Origin: an uncultured Porphyromonadaceae bacterium | Lineage (GTDB): Bacteria; Bacteroidota; Bacteroidia; Bacteroidales; Muribaculaceae | Assembly: GCA_905202215.1 (NCBI GenBank) | Contig: CAJKRG010000008.1 | Coordinates: 1 to 64,000 of the forward strand | DNA: 64,000 nt | Reading direction: 5' to 3' | Shown here: in pieces, positions 35,217-45,135 of the stretch | How positions within the stretch are numbered: the stretch's first letter is position 1 | Layout: every line of letters starts with the position of its first letter | Translations under genes and position numbers: made by a program | Notes under the pieces: generated by a model | Told to the model about the DNA's origin: nothing | Databases searched by the model: none | The model's input: only the letters and a program-made list of their open reading frames with translations

Positions 35217-38200
35217 GTTCAATACCAACTAAACAGATAGACGGTGACGTTGCGGTAGGTCGTAACGTCACTGTTGGCGGCAAGACAACCGTGCGAGGGT
35301 CCGCCACTATCGGCCATAATCTGAGAGTTGAAGGCTGGCTTGACGCTCCTAATGTGAAGGGGCCGGAAAAGGGTCTGTTCAAAACTGCCGCGCAACTTCG
35401 TGAAGCCTATCCGAATCCGCATGAGGGCTGGTGGGCTTTAGTGGGTGATACTTTGCCCGCACAGGTCTACATGGCTGACGGAGGTTTCTGGGTCGCCCAG
35501 ACGAACGCGGACGGAACGCCTCGTCTTGCAGGCAATCCGACAATCGATATCTCGGAATTTATGGAAGCTGTCAATGCGATGGCTGAAGAACTTGATGATA
35601 TCAAAAAAACGGCCGGTGCGGGAGTGGCAGCAGCGGAAAAAGCTCAGTCGGGAGTGAATGCAATAAATGAAAAGCGAGGTAAAGCCGACGGATTTGCGCC
35701 GCTTGACGGAAGCGGTCGGATATCGATGGCACACATTCCCGATGAGCTGAAGAATGTTGTGGAGTTCTCCGGTTTTACGGATGAAATTCCGGAAGTTCTG
35801 TCCCAAATATATAATGGAAAGGGTCGGGTTGTGTATTGTAAGGAAACAAAGAAATTTTTGTTTGCGAGCGATACCACTCCGGTAAAATATTATGACAACT
35901 GGTCGTTGTCGGCAATTTTCGGCGCACATACTTCTGGGGGCGTGAACCCTGTGGCAAGAAAAATCTATATTGACATACTCGCAGACAAACAATATTACTG
36001 GGATGGCTCAGAGCTAAAGACCGCGCTTCAATTGGGCCATGAAGAGGGTACGGCCTATCCGGGCGACGAAGGGGCCCGATTGTCGGCTGGACTGAGAGAT
36101 GTGTCGAAGGATATATCCAATAATAAGCGTCTTATTGAAAATGTAGGAATTCTGCCATTCGACGGGGTTTGGAACGGTATCGGGCCCGAACCACTTGCGG
36201 GCGTCTGGCTGTGTCCGGGTCCTGAGGGCGGATGGTATTTCCGGAGTTTCGGAGAAAGCGGGTTCGGGCCACAGTATGTATCTGAGGACTATAACAGTGA
36301 TGTCAGGGCTAAATCGGAAAAGTTTTATCGTTGCGGAAATGTGTTGTACAGGGTTTCCGATGATAAAATCGAGCGATTTGTGACAGAGGGGAGTCTGAAC
36401 GAAAAGATAGAGGAGGCTCTTGAACCAAGGACGTTCATCAATGCGAATGCTCTTTTGGGAAGTTCCGTACCGTATACATTGGCAGAGGTACTGCAGCTGT
36501 TGGAAACACAGTATGGCACGCTCTTCAATATTCCGGGTCTGGTTCTGACGTATAGGAGTCAGGACGGTTGGGAGAGCCGTCAGTGGAGCGGTCGGGGCTC
36601 ATTTACTGACGAGGGTACATGGAGTGAGTTCGGGGCCAGTGGTTACGGGAATGTGAGCCATACGGGAAACACAGTCAATGTAAACGATGTTTGCGTTGAT
36701 GATGAATATACTCTGAGTACAGCCATAAAGGCCGTTCAGGACAAGGAGGCCGAGAGTGGCGTGAAGTATTTCAGGAGTGGTGTGGTACTGACTTTCAAGA
36801 CCGCAGAAAAGGACAGCAAGGGCGCTCCGGTGTGGGAGGCGTATCAATTCACACGTGAGATAACGGACATCGACCCTGCGGATCTGAAACCGTGGGTGCC
36901 CTTTGGGGGCGGAGGTAGCCAAGCAGAGGTGGAAACCAAAGAAGACCCTATGTCCGGGGGCAAGGACGCTTTTTCCACGGGGGGGGCATACAGGCATATA
37001 CCGACCAGATATCGTGTCACACAGGACGAAGGCACCGTTACAATTCAGCCGCTTAATGAGGGTGGCGAAGAAATAGGTGAAGCCATTACCTTCTTCGCGT
37101 CACAAGGCGGGGGAGGGGAATTGTCGGGTACAATCGTCAATATCAAGTTTAAGGACTCTCCGCTATACGGAGCTGTCGGTAAAGATATCATCGGGTATGC
37201 CTGTATCCGTTCGGTGACTCAGGCGGGGTCGATAGAGTCGGTCAATTCGATTGTATCGCTGAAGCTTATCGACCGCGATACAAACGTAGTGATACGTGAA
37301 TGGACTGTGAACACACGTTCGTCAGACGATGAAGAATACAACTTTGAGATTCCTTTTACCGGCATGTTTGATGGAGCGGGCTCCCGGCGTTTCCGGCTGG
37401 AAGCGACAGACGATACGGACCATACGGGCTATCGTTTCATTACGGTTACCGCTGTTGACGCAACGGTAGAGAGTACTCAGGTGCTTAATTATACGTCGGA
37501 CTATGCGATCCCATATGGCGGTACCCGAGTTATCAATGTGCCTCTCTACAAGTTCCCGCAAAATGTCAGCGAGAAAGGTATTCAGGCTTTCATCGAAATA
37601 TGGTGGGAGGGAGCATGGCGCCCGCTGACCGCCACACCGCCCACGCACTTCGACGCATACAGCAACAGCGCACAGTTTAACCCGATGAACCTTTTCGGGG
37701 GCGGCGAGAAAATGCAACACGGGGCATATCCTGTGCGCATACATGGCCGAGATGTTGCTTCGGGTGTGACCGGCAACACCATTTATACGGCTGTGATGTG
37801 TATTGACGCCAATAGCAGTGTGCCTGTAGTGGCACTGCGATATAACGACACCGGCGACGGTACTGTGCGTCTGCATGACCGCGTGAAGGTTGAGGTTGCG
37901 GCATATAATCCCAATCCTTTGATATTGACAACAAATGTTGCTCTGAAAGCCGATGACCGAATACTTGGTCGTTATGAGCTTGGCGCAAACCAAATCGAGA
38001 CGGCAGAAATGCAGGTGTCGGGCTACCGGAGTGACGGCAGCGATAAGATCAATATAAGGGCCGAGGCCTATGACGGTGATACAGTACTTGCGACGTCGGG
38101 TACTGTCTGCCTTACCGTGAAAGGTTCAGCCATCGACGCCGCACTTATGGACGGTGCTTTGTATCACTTTGATTTTTCCAGCCGAAGTAACTCCGAGCCG

Positions 38201-41200
38201 ACGCACGAGATTGAGGACGGGGATTACCGCATAGAATTGCAAGGAGCGAACTGGAGCAGTAATGGTTTTGTGAATTATCTGGGCCAGATAGCACTGCGAA
38301 CAGCAGAGAATGTGACGGGAGAATTAAATCATGCTCCTTTCTCATCGCGTACGATAGAGGAGACAGGCATGGCTTTTCAGATGATGTTTGCGACCAACAA
38401 CATCAAGGACTCAGAGGCGATGTTGCTGGATTGTGTAGATTCAGACAATGGCGCAGGTTTTTACATCAAAGGGAACAAGGTTGGTCTGCAATGTAAGACC
38501 GGCTCGCCGGCACTTATAGAGCGACGTTTCTCCTGTGGTGAAATTCACACGGTGGCATTTGTCGTAGAGCCTGCGGCTACCGCTATCAGCCGCAATGGTA
38601 CGAAATGGGCCACTATGCGCATGTATCTTGACGGAGAGCTCGTAGGCGCAATAGGCTACAATCCTGAGGGTAGCCGTCTGTTGAACATGAAAAATGTGAT
38701 GCTGAACGGCACCCTGGGGGATCTGTATCTATACTATATACTTTCGTATCAGAGCTACTATGACTGGAGTCAGGCGTTCCGCAATTATGTGGTGAAGCAG
38801 AGCGATACGGACGCGATGATAGAAGAGTTTAACCGGGAGAATGTGCTTGTGTCGCAGAATGCCGAGGGCTCGACTTCCATGCGCCCGAGTGCGCCGTTGT
38901 TGTTTGCGCAGGGGATGCCTTATTGTATCTTTGTCGCGGACGATAGCGTACACAATCAGTTCGATTTCGGAAAGGGAGTTGATGACGATGGGACTTCGAC
39001 GTCGGACAAATTCAAGATGACGGTGTACTACTACCACCCGACAATGCCGTGGCGGTCGTTCAAGGCGATCGATTGTGAAATTCGGCGCCAGGGTACCACT
39101 TCAGCGAAGCGACCGAAAAAGAACTATCGTATCTACATCAAGAAAGCAACCGAGGTTATACCGCTCTATCCCGACTATACCAATGAGGACGCACTGACAA
39201 GCTACGCGCTTTTTGCGATGAAGAAAGTCCGCGTGACCGAGAACTCTATACCTGTCGACGTCATTACAATCAAAGTCGACTTTTCCAATTCGGGAGGAGC
39301 CAACGACTGCTCTGTGTGCGATATGGTAAACGCGACCTATCGCGCTCTTGGCGAAGATTTCCTGACACCGGCCCAACGTTGTTATGACGGCACCTGGGAT
39401 AAGGGCGATGTACATCTGAGCGGCTTGCAGATGAACCATTCGACAGCCAATCATCCGATAGCCGTGTTCCGTTCAAACAGCGATACACTTCAGAACGTGT
39501 GGTTTGAGGCCAAGGGCAATTGGAAAGAAGACAAGGGTGAACAGGTTGCTCTGGGCTTCAAAGACGTACCCGGTTATAATAAGGGTTGTCTAAACTTCCA
39601 AGATGAAGTGTTTAACTGGGTCTGTGGCAATCCGGGTGAGACACTCGACCAAATGGAGGCCCGCTTCAAGACCATGGAAGGACTTGACACAGGCATGCCA
39701 TATCTTCTCTATCCATATTGCAGTCGTAATTACCGCTTTATGCGCTATCAAGGTGGCGTGTGGAAGAATACCACCGGCTCATGGATATGGACCGGCCCGA
39801 AAACCCGAACTATAACCGGCGATGTTCTGAACCCGGTAGGCGGTTTCGAGTTGCTGACTTATGAGGGTTTTGATTGGTGGCAGGGGGTTTCTTCGGTTGA
39901 GGATATGATGAAACCGTCGAAGAATATTGCCAAATGGGTGCAGAAGCTCATCGACAAATCAAGTTCAGGGGTGAGCGGTGAAGAATTTCCGGCATGGACA
40001 TATTACTTTGAGTGCATGGTTGACAATGATGCGTTGCAGGCAGATCTGGCAATGGGTCGTATTGTACCTTTTGAGTTGTATGTTCAGCTTCGTTTGTGCG
40101 ATTACTGCGACTATGCAAAGTACCCGGAGGAATGGGTAGAGCGTTGGAGCGACAATGCCTACAAATTCCGCAATGTCCGCGCAGATATGGTGTATCTTGC
40201 TGACGCGGATTACCAGAATGAATTTGACTCGCTTTCGAAGAATCACCAGCCCATGCACTTCCTGCTCGAGGGCCATAATGTTGTCAACGGCGTTTATGAC
40301 CCGGAGAAAGAGGGTGCGACATCGCCTACGGGCTTTAACTGTGACTTTGTGCTGACACGCCAGCCTATGGTGCAGAATGCCAACAAGAAGTATGACATAG
40401 ACGGCGCATATGAGTCAGACAATGACGGTGGTAATACCGGGCAGCCGGAGGCAGACCCGACCAGGCCGAGCGACGAGGCTTCGGGCTATGTTAACCCATG
40501 GGCGGGCTGGGGTGCTGTACCCTGGCGAGGCTATTTTACTGCCAAAACTATCAAGGCCGATGACAATGGCGGCGAAATAGAATATCAGAAGACAGTAGCG
40601 GCCATGCGCGCTGTGCAGACAGTGCTTCCTGACGGCCGCACAATCAATCCTTTTTCGCCGGAGGGTGCGAAGTATTACTTTATTAATCAGCATTTGGAGC
40701 GTTGGCCGAAAGTGGTGTCGAGCTATGACGGCATCCGCAAGTACATACAATATACCGCCACATCAGACGCACTATATTTTTACGCACTGCAAGGGCTGGG
40801 TCTTGCGTCTTTGCCTCAATTCATAGAACAGCGATGGCGTTTCCGCGACGGTTATTATAAGACCGGGGGCTTTTTCACAGGGGTTCTTTCGGGCCGTATC
40901 GCCTGCGGGGACAGTGCTGCAATCCGCATAGTCGCAGCCAAGAGCGGCTACTTCGGCATGGGCAATGATTCGTCCGGCTCTTTGTCGGCCGACGGTGCTG
41001 TTTATCTTGATGAGGGAGACGAATATGTTTTTACTAACTTCTCGCACCAACAGGGCGCCCTGCTGTATATCTATCAGGCAGACCGAATCAGAGAGATAGA
41101 ATTTACAGATGTTTCTCTGTCTGACAACTTCGACTTCTCTGTGATGAAGCTTGCGGAGAAGATAATTGTGGGAGGAGCGAATTACAAGCAGTATGCAATC

Positions 41201-43444
41201 GGGTATAATCCTCTTACACAGTTTTCGCTGTCGGAGCTTCCGTTTCTGAAAGTGCTGGATATACGTAATACGCCAGCAATGAGCGTAGACGCGTCGAAAT
41301 GTCCGCGCCTGGAGCAACTCTTGGCCGGAGGCACTCAGTTGAGTGAATTTCAGTTAGCGGAGACATCGCCCGTCGATAAACTTCAGTTACCTGATACGGT
41401 GACACGTCTTGATCTTGTGAATCTTCCCAATCTTACATATCCGGGTGGTTTGGAGATCAATGACTTTTCGAGCATAAGGCGCCTTATGACCATAGGGTGT
41501 GAGAAGATTGATGCCATAGGTCTTGCCAAAGATATATTAAGTACAGCAAGGTTGCGTTACATACGTCTTCCGAATCTGCATGTTACCGGTAATTCGGCGA
41601 TATTGCGGCAGCTGATTCAAAACGGTACAATCGGTCTGGCGCCAAACGGCGAGGCCTATGACGAGTCGGGTTATTGCTCTGGCCTGAGCGGACGGTGGAT
41701 AATGGAGGATTATGTGGAAACCAATGAGCTTGCGAGTTTCCGAGCTTATTTTCCACAGCTGGAAATCCATAATTCGCAGTTCTCTACGATTGTATTCAGC
41801 GATGATGACGATGATCCGGAGAATATATCGAATGTGGAAAATAAGACTGGATTCAAGTATTCGACAGATGCTTCGTTTATCCCCTATGTGCCAAGCGGTC
41901 ATGTTGTAAAAATTCGTGACAGTTCTCCTGTGTGTGCCGCGATTTATGACTCTGGGGTTATGAAAATACGTCCTCTTCATATTGACTCGCTGCTTAAATA
42001 TTCAAACGGCGAAGATTTTGATCCGAAGGATTCTCAGGGTCTTGGCTATGATGTGATGAAGTATATTCCGAGATATTGGTATAAAGGTGTGAACCATTTT
42101 GCGGCCTCAGAGAAATACTTATTTGTGTCGAGCAATGAAGAAAAGCCATTGTCGACAGCAACGAGAGTCGAGCGGCATAAAGTCGAAGATCTGCTGTTGC
42201 AACGGGAGATGGCGTTGCTCAAGAGTGAGCAGGCAATTGGTTCGGTGCCGATATCGAGTTCTAATACTTCGACAAATATCTATAAGACGGAGGTTCGCGG
42301 AATGAAGTTATTGCGCTATCCCGGGATGAATGTTGCCCAGATTGCGGTCTTGTTTACAGATGGGAATGAGCGGGTCATCGGAGTGTTTTCATACTATAAT
42401 CCGCTGAGCGATATGGCAGTGGGGGATTATATTATCGCGGAGATTCCGGAGGACGCTGTATATGCTTTTATTACCATTCCCAAGGGTTTAGATGAGACTG
42501 AAGTTGTGATAACGGATTCGGCCAATGTAGAGTCTGTGGAGCCTGACTGGCTTGTACATGAGCCTGAACTGATAGGGGTCTACCGAGGTTGCTGTGACGG
42601 AGGCCGACAGCTTCGTTCTATATCAGGGGCTGTCGCAACACATGGCAACAATGTGAGCAGTACAAATGCCGATTGGGAGTATGACGGAGACGGGAATCTG
42701 TCTTCCATTGTTTCTCCGACATCTGCCATGAACTGGACAATAAAAGATTTGAGCAATGCAGCTGCGATACGTGGCAGGGGCTATCAGCTTCAGGACTATG
42801 AGTCGTGGAAAGATTTTGCCGTAATGGTAATGGCCATAACCGGTACCCGTGATCTGCAGGCCCGTTGTGGACTTGGCACACAGGGAGAGGGAACGGCGGC
42901 GACGGGAGGATATGACACGCTGAATCCGCATGGTTTCAGCGTGTATCCATCGGCACTGGGGAGTCCACCCAAGGGTAATCTTCTGTGGGGTGTACAAAAC
43001 TATATGGGTTGCGGCATGGAGGCTCTTGATAATGTCGCGGTCAATATCAACAGCTGGAAACTGTTCAAGCGCAATCGTTGTGTTGAAAAGCCGGATGATC
43101 CAATAGATAATAAATGGCATGTCTATAATCCGAATACCAAGGAGGTGCGGATTATTCAGGCTGTGGAGACTGGCAATACTTATTGTATAGGCAAGGTACG
43201 CTGGGGCAGGAATTGTGACATTGTGTGCTCGCAGACAACAAGTGACAAGAGTGCCTTTAACCGGCATTTTACTGACGCCTATGAATTTTCACAATCCAAA
43301 GGAAGAATACCGTGCCATTCGTACCCTTACCAACAGCGTAATGCCGGAATAGTCTATGCCAACGCGACGTATCCCTCTTATCAGGCCTACAGAATTATAG
43401 GAGGCCGTCTTTGTTTCAGAGGGACAATAATTTTCGCAAGTTAA
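35213..43444 (+). CDS. Giant tail fibre / receptor-binding protein
   Basis: 2,743 residues. The N-terminus is a repetitive beta segment (VAVGRNVTVGGKTTVRGSAT) likely to attach to the virion. It is followed by coiled linker, several Ig-like beta domains (~640-980), a concanavalin/LamG-like domain (~983-1150), a segment resembling CotH proteins (EIRRQGTTSAKRPKKNYRIY, ~1290), a leucine-rich-repeat-like block (~2004-2126) and a C-terminal C-type-lectin-like domain ending GGRLCFRGTIIFAS. It should bind surface glycans or proteins of the host. GC falls after the first ~90 codons, consistent with domain exchange. ATG overlaps the previous stop. Confidence 0.85.
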   Translation: MSSIPTKQIDGDVAVGRNVTVGGKTTVRGSATIGHNLRVEGWLDAPNVKGPEKGLFKTAAQLREAYPNPHEGWWALVGDTLPAQVYMADGGFWVAQTNADGTPRLAGNPTIDISEFMEAVNAMAEELDDIKKTAGAGVAAAEKAQSGVNAINEKRGKADGFAPLDGSGRISMAHIPDELKNVVEFSGFTDEIPEVLSQIYNGKGRVVYCKETKKFLFASDTTPVKYYDNWSLSAIFGAHTSGGVNPVARKIYIDILADKQYYWDGSELKTALQLGHEEGTAYPGDEGARLSAGLRDVSKDISNNKRLIENVGILPFDGVWNGIGPEPLAGVWLCPGPEGGWYFRSFGESGFGPQYVSEDYNSDVRAKSEKFYRCGNVLYRVSDDKIERFVTEGSLNEKIEEALEPRTFINANALLGSSVPYTLAEVLQLLETQYGTLFNIPGLVLTYRSQDGWESRQWSGRGSFTDEGTWSEFGASGYGNVSHTGNTVNVNDVCVDDEYTLSTAIKAVQDKEAESGVKYFRSGVVLTFKTAEKDSKGAPVWEAYQFTREITDIDPADLKPWVPFGGGGSQAEVETKEDPMSGGKDAFSTGGAYRHIPTRYRVTQDEGTVTIQPLNEGGEEIGEAITFFASQGGGGELSGTIVNIKFKDSPLYGAVGKDIIGYACIRSVTQAGSIESVNSIVSLKLIDRDTNVVIREWTVNTRSSDDEEYNFEIPFTGMFDGAGSRRFRLEATDDTDHTGYRFITVTAVDATVESTQVLNYTSDYAIPYGGTRVINVPLYKFPQNVSEKGIQAFIEIWWEGAWRPLTATPPTHFDAYSNSAQFNPMNLFGGGEKMQHGAYPVRIHGRDVASGVTGNTIYTAVMCIDANSSVPVVALRYNDTGDGTVRLHDRVKVEVAAYNPNPLILTTNVALKADDRILGRYELGANQIETAEMQVSGYRSDGSDKINIRAEAYDGDTVLATSGTVCLTVKGSAIDAALMDGALYHFDFSSRSNSEPTHEIEDGDYRIELQGANWSSNGFVNYLGQIALRTAENVTGELNHAPFSSRTIEETGMAFQMMFATNNIKDSEAMLLDCVDSDNGAGFYIKGNKVGLQCKTGSPALIERRFSCGEIHTVAFVVEPAATAISRNGTKWATMRMYLDGELVGAIGYNPEGSRLLNMKNVMLNGTLGDLYLYYILSYQSYYDWSQAFRNYVVKQSDTDAMIEEFNRENVLVSQNAEGSTSMRPSAPLLFAQGMPYCIFVADDSVHNQFDFGKGVDDDGTSTSDKFKMTVYYYHPTMPWRSFKAIDCEIRRQGTTSAKRPKKNYRIYIKKATEVIPLYPDYTNEDALTSYALFAMKKVRVTENSIPVDVITIKVDFSNSGGANDCSVCDMVNATYRALGEDFLTPAQRCYDGTWDKGDVHLSGLQMNHSTANHPIAVFRSNSDTLQNVWFEAKGNWKEDKGEQVALGFKDVPGYNKGCLNFQDEVFNWVCGNPGETLDQMEARFKTMEGLDTGMPYLLYPYCSRNYRFMRYQGGVWKNTTGSWIWTGPKTRTITGDVLNPVGGFELLTYEGFDWWQGVSSVEDMMKPSKNIAKWVQKLIDKSSSGVSGEEFPAWTYYFECMVDNDALQADLAMGRIVPFELYVQLRLCDYCDYAKYPEEWVERWSDNAYKFRNVRADMVYLADADYQNEFDSLSKNHQPMHFLLEGHNVVNGVYDPEKEGATSPTGFNCDFVLTRQPMVQNANKKYDIDGAYESDNDGGNTGQPEADPTRPSDEASGYVNPWAGWGAVPWRGYFTAKTIKADDNGGEIEYQKTVAAMRAVQTVLPDGRTINPFSPEGAKYYFINQHLERWPKVVSSYDGIRKYIQYTATSDALYFYALQGLGLASLPQFIEQRWRFRDGYYKTGGFFTGVLSGRIACGDSAAIRIVAAKSGYFGMGNDSSGSLSADGAVYLDEGDEYVFTNFSHQQGALLYIYQADRIREIEFTDVSLSDNFDFSVMKLAEKIIVGGANYKQYAIGYNPLTQFSLSELPFLKVLDIRNTPAMSVDASKCPRLEQLLAGGTQLSEFQLAETSPVDKLQLPDTVTRLDLVNLPNLTYPGGLEINDFSSIRRLMTIGCEKIDAIGLAKDILSTARLRYIRLPNLHVTGNSAILRQLIQNGTIGLAPNGEAYDESGYCSGLSGRWIMEDYVETNELASFRAYFPQLEIHNSQFSTIVFSDDDDDPENISNVENKTGFKYSTDASFIPYVPSGHVVKIRDSSPVCAAIYDSGVMKIRPLHIDSLLKYSNGEDFDPKDSQGLGYDVMKYIPRYWYKGVNHFAASEKYLFVSSNEEKPLSTATRVERHKVEDLLLQREMALLKSEQAIGSVPISSSNTSTNIYKTEVRGMKLLRYPGMNVAQIAVLFTDGNERVIGVFSYYNPLSDMAVGDYIIAEIPEDAVYAFITIPKGLDETEVVITDSANVESVEPDWLVHEPELIGVYRGCCDGGRQLRSISGAVATHGNNVSSTNADWEYDGDGNLSSIVSPTSAMNWTIKDLSNAAAIRGRGYQLQDYESWKDFAVMVMAITGTRDLQARCGLGTQGEGTAATGGYDTLNPHGFSVYPSALGSPPKGNLLWGVQNYMGCGMEALDNVAVNINSWKLFKRNRCVEKPDDPIDNKWHVYNPNTKEVRIIQAVETGNTYCIGKVRWGRNCDIVCSQTTSDKSAFNRHFTDAYEFSQSKGRIPCHSYPYQQRNAGIVYANATYPSYQAYRIIGGRLCFRGTIIFAS

Positions 43445-43459
43445 AAACTTGCTCATGGG

Positions 43460-43530
43460 GAAGAATGAAAGGTGAAGACGGGCTGATGTCTTAGCTCTGG
43501 GGACAGCCTTAAATTTACCTTTCATTCTTC
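43460..43530 (+). other. Long-range hairpin directly after the fibre gene
   Basis: GAAGAATGAAAGGT (43460-43473) and ACCTTTCATTCTTC (43517-43530) pair perfectly over 14 bp, with a 43-base loop that can form an inner GGCTG/CAGCC stem. It begins 16 bases after the fibre stop. Possible roles are terminator, mRNA stabiliser, or the hairpin that often follows the variable region of diversity-generating retroelements. Confidence 0.6.
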
Positions 43531-43562
43531 ACATTACCTTGAGTTTGCAAATATTACAGGAA

Positions 43563-44060
43563 ATGGAAAAAGTTTATGGCAGCCCGAAGCGGCAGGACGG
43601 GCTTTATAAGATAGGCCGCAACAAGTGGGAGATAATCTATGGTTTCGGCAAGGATGATGAAGCTTCGGGAATGGGCTGGAACTGGCGGCAGAGTTTTACG
43701 CGGCGTCCTACGCTTGACGAAATCAAGGCTGCGATTATAGGTGCAATCAAACAGGAGAGCGAGTATCGTCTTCGCTATGGCCTGAGGTGGAACGGCCTCA
43801 CGGTTGAATATACCGAGGAACGGAAGAGTGACCTCACAGGCATAATCGTCGGCTTGCAGGGCGGCTTCATGCAGTTGCCTATCGAGATAAATCTTGGCTC
43901 GTCGGCAGACGGAACTCCGTCGGTCTTCACGTTTACCACTCCTGAGCAAATCGGCGAAGTCGCTGCCGGTATTGCCGCTCATAAGGCTGCGGTCAGCAAA
44001 GCGGAGTGGGCGGCAATCAGCGAACTCGGCGACATGGAAGCCTACAAAACAGTACAATAA
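43563..44060 (+). CDS. DUF4376-like fibre-associated protein
   Basis: 165 residues from ATG at 43563 (an in-frame TTG at 43539 would add eight residues but lies just after the hairpin). The central part (LDEIKAAIIGAIKQESEYRL) and the C-terminal helix ending in KAEWAAISELGDMEAYKTV resemble DUF4376, often found next to tail-fibre genes as an assembly or attachment partner. It follows the fibre gene directly and precedes the lysis genes. Confidence 0.55.
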   Translation: MEKVYGSPKRQDGLYKIGRNKWEIIYGFGKDDEASGMGWNWRQSFTRRPTLDEIKAAIIGAIKQESEYRLRYGLRWNGLTVEYTEERKSDLTGIIVGLQGGFMQLPIEINLGSSADGTPSVFTFTTPEQIGEVAAGIAAHKAAVSKAEWAAISELGDMEAYKTVQ

Positions 44061-44080
44061 CCAATCATCACTATCACATT

Positions 44081-44560
44081 ATGTTATTAGAACTTATCGC
44101 AGTATCAGTATCGTGTCTTATAATGACACTCTATCTGACAGCCTATATCAACTCGGTCGGTGTTCCGGCCTCAATCAGTGCTACCTACTATAAGACTGAA
44201 AAGAAGTGGGTATTTCCGACGGTCATTTCTCTTACGGGCTTGTGCGCTCTTGTTCCGCTAATGAACAACACGCCGGAGAATTATCAGTTTGTGGCATTTT
44301 TCATCGTAGCCGCCACTCTTTTTGTAGCGTCGGCGCCGGCTTTTCGCGAAGAATTCGTTGGCAAGATACATGCCACGGCCGCGTCGGTGTTAGGAGTGTG
44401 CGCCCTGACCTGGCTTATCCTGACTTCCGGTGTGCCCTGGATAGCCGTCGCCGGCCTGATCCTGGCAGTGATAGGCCGACGGCATTTCTTATTCTGGATA
44501 GAAGTCGGCCTACTGTATGACCTATTTGCAAATCTTTTGTTCATAGCTGTTGAGAATTAA
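44081..44560 (+). CDS. Membrane protein with about five transmembrane segments
   Basis: 159 residues from ATG at 44081. Hydrophobic spans are seen at the N-terminus (LLELIAVSVSCLIMTLYLTA), near WVFPTVISLTGLCALVPL, FVAFFIVAATLFVASA, AASVLGVCALTWLIL and VPWIAVAGLILAVIG, with LFANLLFIAVEN at the end. There is no catalytic motif. Its place before the holin suggests a lysis accessory or a superinfection-exclusion protein; neither is shown. A terminator follows at once. Confidence 0.7.
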   Translation: MLLELIAVSVSCLIMTLYLTAYINSVGVPASISATYYKTEKKWVFPTVISLTGLCALVPLMNNTPENYQFVAFFIVAATLFVASAPAFREEFVGKIHATAASVLGVCALTWLILTSGVPWIAVAGLILAVIGRRHFLFWIEVGLLYDLFANLLFIAVEN

Positions 44561-44567
44561 TGTGTGA

Positions 44568-44604
44568 GAAAGCCGGGAACCGTGAGGCCTCCGGCTTTCG
44601 TGTT
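44568..44604 (+). terminator. Intrinsic terminator before the lysis genes
   Basis: GAAAGCCGG (44568-44576) pairs with CCGGCTTTC (44591-44599), followed by GTGTTT. Confidence 0.7.
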
Positions 44605-44639
44605 TCAAAAGATAAAGCAGCCGGGCCAGGGTGTGTGAG

Positions 44640-44647
44640 TACCTTTG
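44640..44647 (+). promoter_or_regulatory. -7 promoter box for the lysis operon
   Basis: TACCTTTG fits TAnnTTTG and lies 29 bases before the holin start, after the terminator. It gives the lysis genes their own start of transcription. Confidence 0.6.
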
Positions 44648-44675
44648 CGAAGTAAACCAAAAATTATAAGACATC

Positions 44676-45125
44676 ATGGAATCAATCTTATCATTAGAGA
44701 AAGGCTACCTCTTCATCGGGGTATTTTTCGCCGTATCGCTTCTGGTAATAATGGCCATAATGCTTGACTTGTGGGACGGAGTGTACACGGCGAAGAGAAC
44801 AGGCCAACGTGTTCACTCCCATAAGTTGAGAGTAACCATTGCCAAAGTAAGTGAATATTGGCGATTCTTGCTGATAGGCTTTTTGGCCGATTGCCTGGGC
44901 TTCCTATTCAGCTTTTATTCACTACCATTCATGGCATTGCTTTTTGGCATGGGCCTGATTGTCGTGGAAATCATCAGTATGTTTGAACACGCCAAACGTC
45001 GGAAAAGCCACCTGATAGATTTACCCGACATCATCGACGGTATCATTGCGGCCTCAACCAAGAAGGACGCTGAAAAGATTATTGGCGTAATATCAGCCAA
45101 AAGCGAAGTGTCACCCCATCACTAA
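44676..45125 (+). CDS. Phage holin family protein
   Basis: 149 residues. TM1 is YLFIGVFFAVSLLVIMAIML, followed by the loop WDGVYTAKRTGQRVHSHKLR, then TM segments near FLLIGFLADCLGFLFSF and LLFGMGLIVVEIISMF, and a charged C-terminal tail. The WDG..TA..TGQ..HSHKLR loop is characteristic of the holin family found beside amidases in Bacteroidales phages. It should permeabilise the inner membrane. The amidase starts 10 bases after its stop. Confidence 0.85.
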   Translation: MESILSLEKGYLFIGVFFAVSLLVIMAIMLDLWDGVYTAKRTGQRVHSHKLRVTIAKVSEYWRFLLIGFLADCLGFLFSFYSLPFMALLFGMGLIVVEIISMFEHAKRRKSHLIDLPDIIDGIIAASTKKDAEKIIGVISAKSEVSPHH

Positions 45126-45135
45126 CCCATAAGAT

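Noticed and set aside
35438..35992. Antisense frame of 184 codons in the fibre gene
   Set aside because: No start signal or family resemblance; lies within the continuous fibre frame.
6570..43444. Stop-codon reassignment as seen in some gut phages
   Set aside because: TAA, TAG and TGA all end genes at sensible places with tight ATGA overlaps, and very long frames are free of all three. No suppressor tRNA is seen.
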